From assembly GCA_964652705.1 (NCBI GenBank), contig CAZZAV010000005.1, positions 1-64,000 on the forward strand: a DNA stretch of 64,000 bases, given 5' to 3'. Both the position numbers and the translations under genes were made by a program. Of this stretch, positions 1 through 7,931 are shown in pieces; position 1 is the first letter of the stretch; the number at the start of each line of letters is the position of its first letter. Source of the DNA: Aquella sp964652705. GTDB lineage: Bacteria; Pseudomonadota; Gammaproteobacteria; Burkholderiales; UBA11063. The notes beneath the pieces are model-generated. The model did not search any database, had not been told where the DNA came from, and saw only the letters and a program-made list of their open reading frames with translations.

Positions 1-43
1 TCATAAGGATGTATATTAACATAAGTTGAAGTTTATTTTTGCG

Positions 44-361
44 CTAACTATATAAAGTTTCGGAAGACTCGATAAATGATTTAACAAACTTCCAGTTATC
101 TATTTTGATATTTGTATTAGGATTTGATTGCTCATAATCAGGCACTAATTTCATTACATCTATTGGATTGACTGCCTCAAGAATAACTTTAAATGTCTGA
201 CAATCAAATGGAAAATCTTTAAAACTCCAATGATGATCGAGTGTTGCCTGATAATGGACCGTAGTAAAATACTGTTTGCCTTTATTTTCACCAGTGCTGG
301 TACTAGTGATCGCAGCATCAGGAGAGTTTATTACTTCAACAGAGTCTGGTTTAAAATTGTT
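44..361 (-). pseudogene. Fragment of a pentameric ligand-gated ion channel-like extracellular domain
   Basis: Read on the minus strand, 361 to 44 is an open frame of about 105 codons with no start codon at its head; an in-frame TAG lies at 364-362 and the frame ends in TAG at 46-44. The peptide contains DFPFDCQTFKVIL, then about 25 residues later KIDNWKFVKSF. This matches the pattern of the Cys-loop region and following strands of prokaryotic pentameric channels such as GLIC (YPFDSQT..., then a GWDIESF-like segment). Upstream, at about 402, an ATG with a GAGAG-like ribosome site opens a short out-of-frame peptide (MHKKTIVY, then stop) that looks like the original start of an exported protein. 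I infer a decayed gene that lost its interior and its membrane part; the left window edge prevents checking what follows. The family call rests on motif recall only. Confidence 0.5.
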
Positions 362-537
362 CTACATAGTAGAGATTAATATACAATTGTTTTTTTATGC
401 ATTTGAGGCTCTCATTATCCATTATTATTTATAATTTGAAACTATGATTTTGGAATTTATAAGTTCAATTTTAGAAATCTTGATTTCAAATTAACGTATA
501 ATAATGTTTTAAATCATGTGTTAAAAATAGGGTCGAT

Positions 538-1434
538 ATGCTAGACAATATTATTTACTTTCTTAGTTTATATGAGTTAAAAAGCTTTAAAAACTGTTCA
601 GAATTATTTAATATTCAGCCATCGACACTAAGTAAATACATCTCAGAACTGGAAGCTAAGCTTGGAAATAAATTAATTATTCGAACATCTAGGCGATTTG
701 ATGTAACGCATTTTGGAGAGTATATATATAACCAATTTAAGCATTTACCGTCATTTACCAAGAACGTTTTGAATGTTTATAATAAAAGTCAAAATAAAGA
801 TAAGTATGCTGGCATTTTAAATATTACATTTGGTATCAAAATTGCATATGAATTAGTTTGCCCATATTTGGGTACTTTTTTAAAAAAATATCCCGAAATC
901 AAGTTAAATATCAACTTTGCTAATAACTTACAGAGTTGGCCTAAACATGATCCAGATATCGTATTATCAAATTGTTATATAAAGAAGCATGATGTTGAAA
1001 ATAGATTAGCTCGTGCTGAGCATGCAATGCTTTATTGCACTCCTGATTATGCTTTAAAACATGGTCTCCCAGAGGCATTTGATGATCTTGTCAATCATTC
1101 AATCATTGGAATTCTTGATGGAGGCAATTTATTACCACATAGCTATCAAAAGATGAGAAATATTCATACTGATGAAGAGTATCTTCTTGATTTAAGTAAA
1201 GTTCAGCTTAATGTAGATAATGCGGTGCATATGAAAAAAATTGGTATGAATGCGGATTTTATTTTTGGTAGTATGCCAAGCTTAGTTCGAAATGAAATTG
1301 ATAGTGGAATACTACTATCAGTTTTGCCTAATTTAGTTCTAGAACGTTTTGAGTACTATTTGGCACATAAGAAAAAACTCTCTAAAGAGGCTCAGTTATT
1401 TGTTGATTTTATATTTGAGTGTATGCGTGTTTAG
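538..1434 (+). CDS. LysR-family transcriptional regulator
   Basis: The 298-residue product has the LysR layout. A winged helix-turn-helix lies at about residues 5-60 (FKNCSELFNIQPSTLSKYIS, then ELEAKLGNKLIIRT), followed by a two-lobed substrate-binding domain from about residue 90. The length is normal for the family. A TATAAT hexamer at 497-502 lies 35 bp before the ATG, without a good -35 box. The gene stands alone between a broken channel-like gene on the other strand and a dead transposase, so its target cannot be read from context. The C-terminal domain is divergent and I cannot name an effector. Family assignment is firm, function unknown. Confidence 0.85.
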   Translation: MLDNIIYFLSLYELKSFKNCSELFNIQPSTLSKYISELEAKLGNKLIIRTSRRFDVTHFGEYIYNQFKHLPSFTKNVLNVYNKSQNKDKYAGILNITFGIKIAYELVCPYLGTFLKKYPEIKLNINFANNLQSWPKHDPDIVLSNCYIKKHDVENRLARAEHAMLYCTPDYALKHGLPEAFDDLVNHSIIGILDGGNLLPHSYQKMRNIHTDEEYLLDLSKVQLNVDNAVHMKKIGMNADFIFGSMPSLVRNEIDSGILLSVLPNLVLERFEYYLAHKKKLSKEAQLFVDFIFECMRV

Positions 1435-1658
1435 TTGGGATGCATAGTATAAATTCGCAACCTTATTTTGTGTAATGTGAAATCTTTTATCTATTCAATA
1501 GTAAGCTCATTAGTTAGATCTTGTGATTTAACTAATGCCAAAATGATATAAATTGCTACGTGATTACAATCAACAGATGTTATTTATCCATAATTTATAA
1601 TGCATACACTACTTCATCTCAATAAATGATGTTACGTACTAAGTGCATTTGTATATAA

Positions 1659-2283
1659 AATTATGATGTTCACCTATCAGAGATATCCATCAACAATGTC
1701 TTTGATTTTTATACCAATTATTTAAAGGTATCTATTAATTTAGCAACATGATTAACCAGACTAGTGGATAATTCAATACCAAAAAAACCCAATTAACAAT
1801 AATAAATTTTGTCCAAACAAATTAAAACTGCGATAGCAAACCAAGTTAAATTCTCTTTTGTTATAGCTAATTGTTGGTACTCACCAGCAGAAAACGTGAG
1901 TATTATTCATGTAAGAAGAAGTATTTCATCTTTGATTTAAAATCAAACCGCAAAGCTACGCTTGTCGATAGAAATAAACAAATCTGGACAAATGTGAGCT
2001 TATTGGAATTACAACCAAATACACTAACTTTAGTTTGGTTAAAAAATGTCGCGTTACCGATGCTTTTATTCAAATAGATCTTTATAAACAAAGATAATTC
2101 AAATGATGTACGATACCTTATGAGTAATAACTGGATTTAAGCAGTAATGACTTCATCGGCATCTAACACAAGCTGTAGAATGTTAATGAATACAATAAGA
2201 GTTTTAAACAAAATCATAACCTTTACGAATTGGTATTCATGTTTTTGCAATGCTTTGATTTTAAATTACAGGCTAAGTACTAA
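1659..2283 (+). pseudogene. Decayed IS transposase (IS4/IS701-like DDE family)
   Basis: No full-length frame survives, but pieces of one transposase can be read in order across three frames. An N-terminal segment (NNVFDFYTNYLKVSINLAT then stop) lies at about 1689-1748. A catalytic-core segment (ANQVKFSFVIANCWYSPAEN) is at about 1830-1890. After a frameshift comes KKYFIFDLKSNRKATLVDRN at about 1913-1975, followed by a VWLKNVALPMLL stretch to a stop at 2075-2077. Reading through that stop gives IFINKDNSNDVRYLMSNN. After another frame change, NEYNKSFKQNHNL begins at 2185 and ends in TAA at 2281-2283. These match, in order, family signatures such as LADSWYSSAEN, ALKSNRKVAL, VWLKGV..PVLL and VEEYHKSLKQN. 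The catalytic aspartate of the DSW motif is Asn here, and about 150-200 residues between the first two segments are missing. No terminal inverted repeats were identified. Confidence 0.75.
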
Positions 2284-2298
2284 GGATACTCGGCAATA

Positions 2299-3168
2299 TC
2301 AATCACGTAAAGAAATCATATTTTGCCGAGCCTTAATCATTAATTCTTTAAAACGCTGTTGATGATCTAAAGAGCTAACGGGATCTTTCAAAATACATTC
2401 CGCGTAATAAACCCCAAATACTACTTTACGTAGTTGCCATAATATTAGTTCAAATTCCACAACCTTACTTTTTGTCGCACGACTATTAGTTAAACTACTG
2501 CGAATGCTTTCACCACTAGTTGCAATACTACTATAGCTAAAATTAAAACTATCACGTAAATCCTCTACCAACAACAATATATTTTGTTTAGTTTCATGTG
2601 CACGACAAATATTTTTTAATTTTACCTCTAACATATCACACACTTCATGCTGCAAAAGAAAATAAACTTTACGCGAATAATTGAAACGCCCAAATAAGAA
2701 ATAATCCCCAGAAATGCAAATAATAATTCCAATTACCGTACAAATACAACGATTGAGAGTCATCTCAAATGGACCTTCAGATAGTGGTTTTGTAAAAGTA
2801 TATGCCGTTAACGTAAAAACCATCATCGTCATAAAAATAACACTAATATCATAACGCTTAGCATTTGGTAAAGATATGCCAATTCCCAAAAAGATAAATA
2901 CCAACGGAATTACCCGATAATTAAGATGCATCAAATAAATTACAGGTAAAAAAATCAAAATACCAAGCAACGTTCCCTTACCACGATTAATGGATTTTTT
3001 GACAATCAAGCCAGGTTCAATTGCGGCACTCATCATCATAACGGTTAAAAAAATCCACCAATTATGCGGAATAGTTGTAAATAAGTACATACCAAGGCCA
3101 ATCACAAATACAAACGCAATTTGACCAAAACGCGCATAAGACAATTTCTGCTTTAAACTAATGCGCAT
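2299..3168 (-). CDS. FUSC-type efflux pump, C-terminal half protein
   Basis: This 289-residue membrane protein has an N-terminal block of about six hydrophobic segments (residues 15-165), including GLGMYLFTTIPHNWWIFLTV and LVFIFLGIGISLPNAKRYDI, then a soluble helical tail. That is the second half-module of FUSC / aromatic-acid exporter proteins (AaeB, YccS, FusC-like), which normally carry two such modules in one chain of about 650 residues. Its ATG at 3168 overlaps the end of the preceding gene by 16 bp in another frame, which suggests translational coupling. It is the last gene of the four-gene efflux operon. Together with the upstream half it probably forms the inner-membrane pump. The substrate is unknown; hydrophobic or aromatic weak acids are typical of the family. 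Confidence 0.75.
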   Translation of the reverse strand: MRISLKQKLSYARFGQIAFVFVIGLGMYLFTTIPHNWWIFLTVMMMSAAIEPGLIVKKSINRGKGTLLGILIFLPVIYLMHLNYRVIPLVFIFLGIGISLPNAKRYDISVIFMTMMVFTLTAYTFTKPLSEGPFEMTLNRCICTVIGIIICISGDYFLFGRFNYSRKVYFLLQHEVCDMLEVKLKNICRAHETKQNILLLVEDLRDSFNFSYSSIATSGESIRSSLTNSRATKSKVVEFELILWQLRKVVFGVYYAECILKDPVSSLDHQQRFKELMIKARQNMISLRD

Positions 3169-4082
3169 ACTTTATTCCAATTAATAATCGATTTATTCAA
3201 ATTATCAACTACATAATCTTGAGTAAACTCTGGTACATAATGATTAATTGCAACTATTGAACAATGCCGTCGCTGCAATACAGCTAAATGGAATTCACCA
3301 ACCTGCTGCTGAAATTCTAACCAAAAGTGATTGTCTTTATCTTTCAAATAAATATGATTTAACGCAAATTGAATATTACGAATATGAACGGTTGTTCGAG
3401 TAACATTTAACAAAAGATTACGTGGTAAGAGTCTACGGTAAGCCCGAATTATATTTAAATGTCGTGCACCCTCAACAAATGAATGCGTATCTAACTTGTT
3501 TATTGCATGCCCAATCTCAGCTACAACCGAACCTAAATAATGTGCAAATCCACGTTGCCAAACACGAGCATATAAATTGGGATGAATTTTATACGCTAAA
3601 AAGGTAACGAATAAACTAAGCATCACACAAAAAAACATATCAATGGCTATTTGTAAGTTTCCAGCTGGCAAAGTTGCCATATTTAACGCACTAACCACTA
3701 TTGTTTGCAACACAAAAGGCTTAAATTTAGGATAGTAACGATCACAAAAAAAATACAATGAAGCAAAATGAGCTAATGCAAAAAACATTAAAGTAAATTT
3801 GAAGGGAAAAAACAAATAGAACGTCACACAACCGATACCGCTCACTATAAAACTAAAAACCAGAGCCTTTTCCTTTTCTGGGTAGCTAACTAAACTTGGC
3901 GATTCATAAATACCAGCTAACAACATCATAGTTGCAGCATATGCGGCAAATACATCTGGCTGTGCAATCCAATTGACGGCAGTTGCCCAAACGGCTAAAA
4001 ACAACCCTTTACGTAAAATAATTCTCTGCGTATAGTACGGGTCAACTCGCTCTAGCCAAAGTTCAAAATGATGTAAGATCAT
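3153..4082 (-). CDS. FUSC-type efflux pump, N-terminal half protein
   Basis: This 309-residue inner-membrane protein has hydrophobic segments at about residues 27-60, 75-93, 95-112, 122-140 and 145-165, followed by a roughly 140-residue soluble helical region. This is the first half-module of FUSC-family exporters. The gene starts 11 bp after the HlyD-type adaptor gene, and its stop codon lies inside the next gene, which encodes the second half. I see a clean start and stop and no decayed sequence, so a stable split into two subunits is as likely as a recent frameshift. Together with the adaptor and outer-membrane factor it should form a tripartite exporter. Confidence 0.75.
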   Translation of the reverse strand: MILHHFELWLERVDPYYTQRIILRKGLFLAVWATAVNWIAQPDVFAAYAATMMLLAGIYESPSLVSYPEKEKALVFSFIVSGIGCVTFYLFFPFKFTLMFFALAHFASLYFFCDRYYPKFKPFVLQTIVVSALNMATLPAGNLQIAIDMFFCVMLSLFVTFLAYKIHPNLYARVWQRGFAHYLGSVVAEIGHAINKLDTHSFVEGARHLNIIRAYRRLLPRNLLLNVTRTTVHIRNIQFALNHIYLKDKDNHFWLEFQQQVGEFHLAVLQRRHCSIVAINHYVPEFTQDYVVDNLNKSIINWNKVCALV

Positions 4083-4093
4083 ATGTAATTAGC

Positions 4094-5098
4094 TCATTCA
4101 CTTTGAATATAAACATAAGCACTCGTACCAACGCGCAATGGATATTTTGAATCTACATCTAACACTTTAATATCCACTGGCAACCGTTGTGGTAACAAAA
4201 CCCACTGATTTTCATTAGTTACAGTTTGCAATTGTGTACGATTATCTGTCAACTGTCGGTTTGCACTCCAATAATCTGAAACAACAACCCCGTGAAAGAT
4301 TTTCCGTCCGAGATAAGTGCGCGGAAAAATTAATACTTTCGAACCTTTATGAACATTCCGTAAGTCAGTTTCATTAAAATTAGCTTGAAAATAGACCTTA
4401 TCAGTATCGACAAAAGAAAACAATGGCTGATTCACATTGACAGGAGTTCCTAAACTTAGATAAAAATTCTGAATAACTCCATCATTCTCTGCATAAACAT
4501 GTGTTAAGTCTAAATCAACTTGAGCATTCTTTAATTTGGCGGTTAATGCCAAAATATCATTTTTCTGTGTCGCAAGGTTAGCCAGATCAATTTCAATTTG
4601 TTTCTTACTTGCAGCTAAACTTGCTGATGCTGCTTTAGTTTCCTGCTGTGAATTTTGTAATGTCATCAAGGAGACAGCATTAATTTTATATGCTTGCTGA
4701 TATTTATCATCATCTTGTGCCAAGCGCGTATAAGTGTCCTGTAAGTTTTGACTAAATTGTTGATCGCGTTCCAAAGTTTTTTGCAACGATAATAATTTTG
4801 ATTTAGCCGAGGCTAGATTAGCCGTCTCTTGCTCAACTGCATATAAATATGGCTTATCAAAGACGCTAAATAATTGCTGACCTTTTTTAACCACATCACC
4901 ATTTTTAACGTATACATTGGTTACGTAACCCTTAACCAATGCGGCAACTGGTCGCACATTGTTTACCACAAAAGCATTGTCTGTAATAGGAAAACAATAA
5001 GAAAAGATATATAAAAACGCCGTTATTGCACCAACAAAAATAACACTATTGGCAAAAGTTATATGGCGTTTTAAATAGCGTAAAGAAGCAATTTTCAT
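4094..5098 (-). CDS. HlyD/EmrA/AaeA-type membrane fusion protein
   Basis: The product (about 334 residues from the ATG at 5098) has one N-terminal membrane anchor at about residues 15-35. It is followed by a biotinyl-lipoyl-like half motif (ALVKGYVTNVYVKNGDVVKK), a long coiled-coil hairpin (about residues 85-190), the second lipoyl half (VDLDLTHVYAENDGVIQNF-like region) and a beta-barrel domain. This is the periplasmic adaptor linking an inner-membrane pump to an outer-membrane channel. I chose 5098 because it falls 4 bp after the stop of the upstream outer-membrane factor; longer in-frame starts (5137, 5155) would overlap that gene. Downstream are the two FUSC halves, as in aae- and fus-type operons. 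Confidence 0.85.
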   Translation of the reverse strand: MKIASLRYLKRHITFANSVIFVGAITAFLYIFSYCFPITDNAFVVNNVRPVAALVKGYVTNVYVKNGDVVKKGQQLFSVFDKPYLYAVEQETANLASAKSKLLSLQKTLERDQQFSQNLQDTYTRLAQDDDKYQQAYKINAVSLMTLQNSQQETKAASASLAASKKQIEIDLANLATQKNDILALTAKLKNAQVDLDLTHVYAENDGVIQNFYLSLGTPVNVNQPLFSFVDTDKVYFQANFNETDLRNVHKGSKVLIFPRTYLGRKIFHGVVVSDYWSANRQLTDNRTQLQTVTNENQWVLLPQRLPVDIKVLDVDSKYPLRVGTSAYVYIQSE

Positions 5099-5102
5099 CA
5101 CA

Positions 5103-6485
5103 TTAGTCCAAAGTAAGTTGAGAAGTAGATTCGACATTTTGGTACTTATAACCACCAGCCAAGTCCTGATAAAGATTTACAAGACTAATTGCTTGTTGCA
5201 ACCTAGCCTGGTTGACAGACAACATTAAATTATCTAATTGAATTTTACTTTCCAATAATTGCGGATACGAAAGAGTTCCAATTTGATAGAGACCTTGCTG
5301 CAGTTTATACTTACTCGCTAAATCCTGCCAAGCTAATTGAGTCTCTTGATAATTACTCGTGTATTGACGATTGGCAGAAAAAGCATTATCTACATCTTTA
5401 AGAATTTTCCGCACCGTCTGAATGTATTGATAGACTTGGGCTTGATATGCACCTTTACCAGCCTCAATTTGACCAAAAGTACTTGGATCAATCCCCCAAT
5501 TGACATACTCATCTTGAAATGGTCCATACGTACCGGGAGTTGCAAAAGAATTAGTTGCACTCACTCCGCCAAAAAAGGCATCCAATTGTAACGCAGGAAA
5601 TAAGTTAGCATACGCAACACCAACATTTGTGTGTGCAGCCTTCAAAGCATACTCCGCAATTTTCAAATCAGGGCGATTTTGTAATACATTCACAGGTAAC
5701 CCACCTGGCTTAAAAGCAGTAAAATTAAGTTGTGCAAAATTATCTGTGGTCTTGATTTGACCTGGATTTTGATTTAATAAATAACGTAATGCATTTTTAC
5801 TTAATAAAATATTGTGTTCAGCAATCGCTAATTGAGCAAGCACTAACTTTTGACGTGACAATAAATCAGCCAAATCAATGTTATCTTTAATACCAATTTT
5901 AATTTCTTTTTGGCGTAACACAATCAACGCTGTCAAATCAGTGTTTAATTGATTGAGTAAACGCAATTGCTCTTGTTGAGCAATCAAAGTAAAGTACCCA
6001 GAGCTAACCTGCCCAATTAAAGTTAAACGGACACCATCAACCATGGCACGAATCATTTCAAGATTATAATTTGCCAACTTTTGCTGCTCAATTAATTTGG
6101 CAATATTTAACGTATATTGTGGCCAAGCACCGTAAAAAGTTCCTGGTGCACCGAATCCTGGATTACTTGAAAAACCACCATACAAGTTAACCAGCGGAAT
6201 CCAACTCAATTGAATTTGCTTAAGTTGACCTTGAGCTTGCTCCAAATTACTTAATGCAATGCTTAAATCCAAATTGCTTTTTAGCCCGCTTTCAATTAAA
6301 TTATTTAATTGCGGATCCTTAAATTGTTGCCACCATGCCAAATACGGCAAGCTTTCAATTGACTTATAATCAGAGGTGCTAGAATTAAATTGCGGTGGAG
6401 ATGTAACATTTGGCAAGCTTGGACTAGACAGCCAACTACAACCAGAAATCGCCACAACAACACCAAGAAATGCCCAATTACGCAT
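5103..6485 (-). CDS. Outer-membrane efflux lipoprotein, NodT/OprM family
   Basis: The 460-residue protein begins with a lipoprotein signal (FLGVVVAISGC, lipobox ISGC at residues 13-16). It then shows the duplicated helical-barrel architecture of TolC-type outer-membrane factors, with conserved-looking pieces such as YLAWWQQFKDPQLNNLI near residue 50 and PVNVLQNRPDLKIAE near residue 265. It is first in the efflux operon and would provide the outer-membrane duct for the adaptor and FUSC pump encoded downstream. A GGAAT ribosome site lies a few bases before the ATG. Length is typical. An inverted repeat in its leader (6513-6531) may be an operator. Confidence 0.88.
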   Translation of the reverse strand: MRNWAFLGVVVAISGCSWLSSPSLPNVTSPPQFNSSTSDYKSIESLPYLAWWQQFKDPQLNNLIESGLKSNLDLSIALSNLEQAQGQLKQIQLSWIPLVNLYGGFSSNPGFGAPGTFYGAWPQYTLNIAKLIEQQKLANYNLEMIRAMVDGVRLTLIGQVSSGYFTLIAQQEQLRLLNQLNTDLTALIVLRQKEIKIGIKDNIDLADLLSRQKLVLAQLAIAEHNILLSKNALRYLLNQNPGQIKTTDNFAQLNFTAFKPGGLPVNVLQNRPDLKIAEYALKAAHTNVGVAYANLFPALQLDAFFGGVSATNSFATPGTYGPFQDEYVNWGIDPSTFGQIEAGKGAYQAQVYQYIQTVRKILKDVDNAFSANRQYTSNYQETQLAWQDLASKYKLQQGLYQIGTLSYPQLLESKIQLDNLMLSVNQARLQQAISLVNLYQDLAGGYKYQNVESTSQLTLD

Positions 6486-6512
6486 AATATTCCGTTATTA
6501 ATTACAGATGAA

Positions 6513-6531
6513 AGCTGGAATTTTACCAGCT
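6513..6531. promoter_or_regulatory. Inverted repeat in the efflux operon leader, candidate operator
   Basis: AGCTGG and CCAGCT form perfect 6-bp arms around a 7-base centre, 28 bp before the first gene of the efflux operon. The centre contains TAAAAT on the minus strand, which could be a -10 box, although no -35 box at normal spacing was found. A repressor site overlapping the promoter is a reasonable inference, not shown. The rest of 6486-6940 is AT-rich and holds no supported gene. Confidence 0.35.
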
Positions 6532-6940
6532 ATCATGCTTCCGAAAGTGACAATCTATAATATTAAAATCATATAATATTATATTCAGGATGATTAATTC
6601 AAAAACTAATAATTGCAAAGACAATATCATTACTAGAATACACCATCAATTTCACAAAATTATACGTAACCATAGAGCTAAAGTTGTTTAATTGCTGAAC
6701 TCAAGCTATCTTGCATTATTGGTTACTCTGATGAATATTTTTAAATTAATCTACATATGTTTTATCAATAACTACTTCACTAATATAAGCAAGATTTCCT
6801 GGCTTGATACTTTTAATTTGCTCTGTAAACAAAGCTCTTCTTTGATCACATCGTTAATTATAAACTACCTCTTTTTAGACGCGATATCAATTCTGTTAAA
6901 AATATACCAAAACAAAATCCACTCGCACAATTCAATAAAA

Positions 6941-7408
6941 TCAATAAATTGGTAAAGAACGATTTTCAATTACCTTATTTAAAATGAAACTTGAATGAAC
7001 TCCTGAGACTCCAGTTATTTTGGTAATTTTACCGACCAAAATTTTATGATAATGTTCAAGATCATTCACTATAATTTTTAATAAGTAGTCTGCACTTTGC
7101 CCTGTTATCAAAGAACATTCAACAACTTCTGCAATAGCAAATATCTCACGTTCAAAAAGCTCAAAACGTTCTGGAATGTGCTTGTCCATAGAAATATACA
7201 CAATCGCAGTTAGACCAAGACCAAGTTGCTTCGGATCAACCACACATTTGTAACCAGAAATAACTCCTGCGTCTTCAAGAGCTTTGACCCTACGCAAACA
7301 CGCCGAAGGCGATAAATCTACGCTGTCCGCTAAATCTTGATTCGTAATTTTGCCATTATCTTGAACAACCCGAAGAATTTCTTTATCATATGAATCGAGT
7401 GCAATCAC
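6941..7408 (-). CDS. Lrp/AsnC-family transcriptional regulator
   Basis: The 155-residue product has the Lrp/AsnC layout. An N-terminal helix-turn-helix lies at residues 3-60 (ITNQDLADSVDLSPSACLRR, VKALEDAGVISGYK), and an alpha-beta ligand/oligomerisation domain (RAM) lies at about residues 65-145, including ECSLITGQSADYLLKI. Length is typical. It is divergently placed about 0.5 kb upstream of the leucine/isoleucine-valine operon, so it is a natural candidate regulator of that operon. That is inference from position; Lrp-type proteins also act on distant genes. Confidence 0.88.
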   Translation of the reverse strand: MIALDSYDKEILRVVQDNGKITNQDLADSVDLSPSACLRRVKALEDAGVISGYKCVVDPKQLGLGLTAIVYISMDKHIPERFELFEREIFAIAEVVECSLITGQSADYLLKIIVNDLEHYHKILVGKITKITGVSGVHSSFILNKVIENRSLPIY

Positions 7409-7679
7409 AATATTCTTTCTTAAAATAAATTAATTGCACAATTATATACCAAAAAAATCTAATTATGAGACATCTTTGCAATAATATTTTTTTGCAAGTG
7501 CGTTAAAATACTGCTATGGGAAAATAAATTTTCAAAAACAAAGCGCAGACTATTCAACAAGTAATCTTACACACTAGATGAGATTCATCTCGTATGTGAC
7601 GTTAAAGAGAATATAAAACTCACTCTAAACTTTTGAATGTATTTCATAGAGCAATACAAATGTTTATCCCATTAACGAA
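7409..7679. other. Intergenic region between lrp-like gene and leu operon promoter
   Basis: About 270 bp without a supported gene, AT-rich. The one visible structure is a short palindrome at 7576-7590 (AGATGA, three bases, TCATCT), which could be a site for the adjacent Lrp-type regulator. Nothing else is supported. Confidence 0.4.
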
Positions 7680-7709
7680 TTGACAAAATGCATTAATTAA
7701 ACGTAAAAT
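7680..7709 (+). promoter_or_regulatory. Sigma70-type promoter of the leuCDBA-ilv operon
   Basis: TTGACA at 7680-7685 and TAAAAT at 7704-7709 are separated by 18 bp. This would start transcription near 7716 and give a leader of about 210 nt before leuC. It is the best promoter-like sequence upstream of the operon. The long leader leaves room for attenuation control. Confidence 0.6.
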
Positions 7710-7874
7710 AACTGACTCATTTATTTTATATAATTAATAAACTTACTCGTCAATTCTAATATTAATTAGACAACAGTTAACACCTGAAAATCACTCCAGA
7801 GTACGTTCCACGATAACAAAATTAGTATTGCATCAAAAACTTGGTTGCAATCAGCTAGCTTTATAAGTTTGTGG

Positions 7875-7931
7875 ATGGACGCAGATTCGGGCTCAACAGT
7901 AATCGTTTTATTTATAAAAGCTAAAACATGA
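7875..7931 (+). CDS. Possible leader peptide coupled to leuC (18 aa)
   Basis: The small ORF ATG (7875) to TGA (7929-7931) encodes MDADSGSTVIVLFIKAKT, with a V-I-V-L-F-I run. Its stop overlaps the leuC ATG as ATGA. LeuC itself has no visible Shine-Dalgarno sequence, so coupled translation from this ORF is plausible. The ORF's own ribosome site is weak (GTGG abuts the ATG). Branched-chain codons in a leader of a branched-chain operon fit an attenuation or coupling role. In so short an ORF this could be chance, and no classic terminator/antiterminator pair was found downstream. Confidence 0.3.
   Translation: MDADSGSTVIVLFIKAKT

Noticed and set aside
1871..2077. 68-codon plus-strand ORF
   Set aside because: It is one surviving frame of the decayed transposase (FDLKSNRKAT and VWLKNVALP motifs), not an independent gene.
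6548..6553. TTGTCA on the minus strand as -35 box of the efflux operon
   Set aside because: The distance to TAAAAT at 6525-6520 is 22 bp, too long for a standard promoter.
6692..6955. 87-codon plus-strand ORF upstream of the lrp-like gene
   Set aside because: AT-driven Leu/Ile/Asn composition, no ribosome site, overlaps the end of the lrp-like gene, and no recognisable motif.
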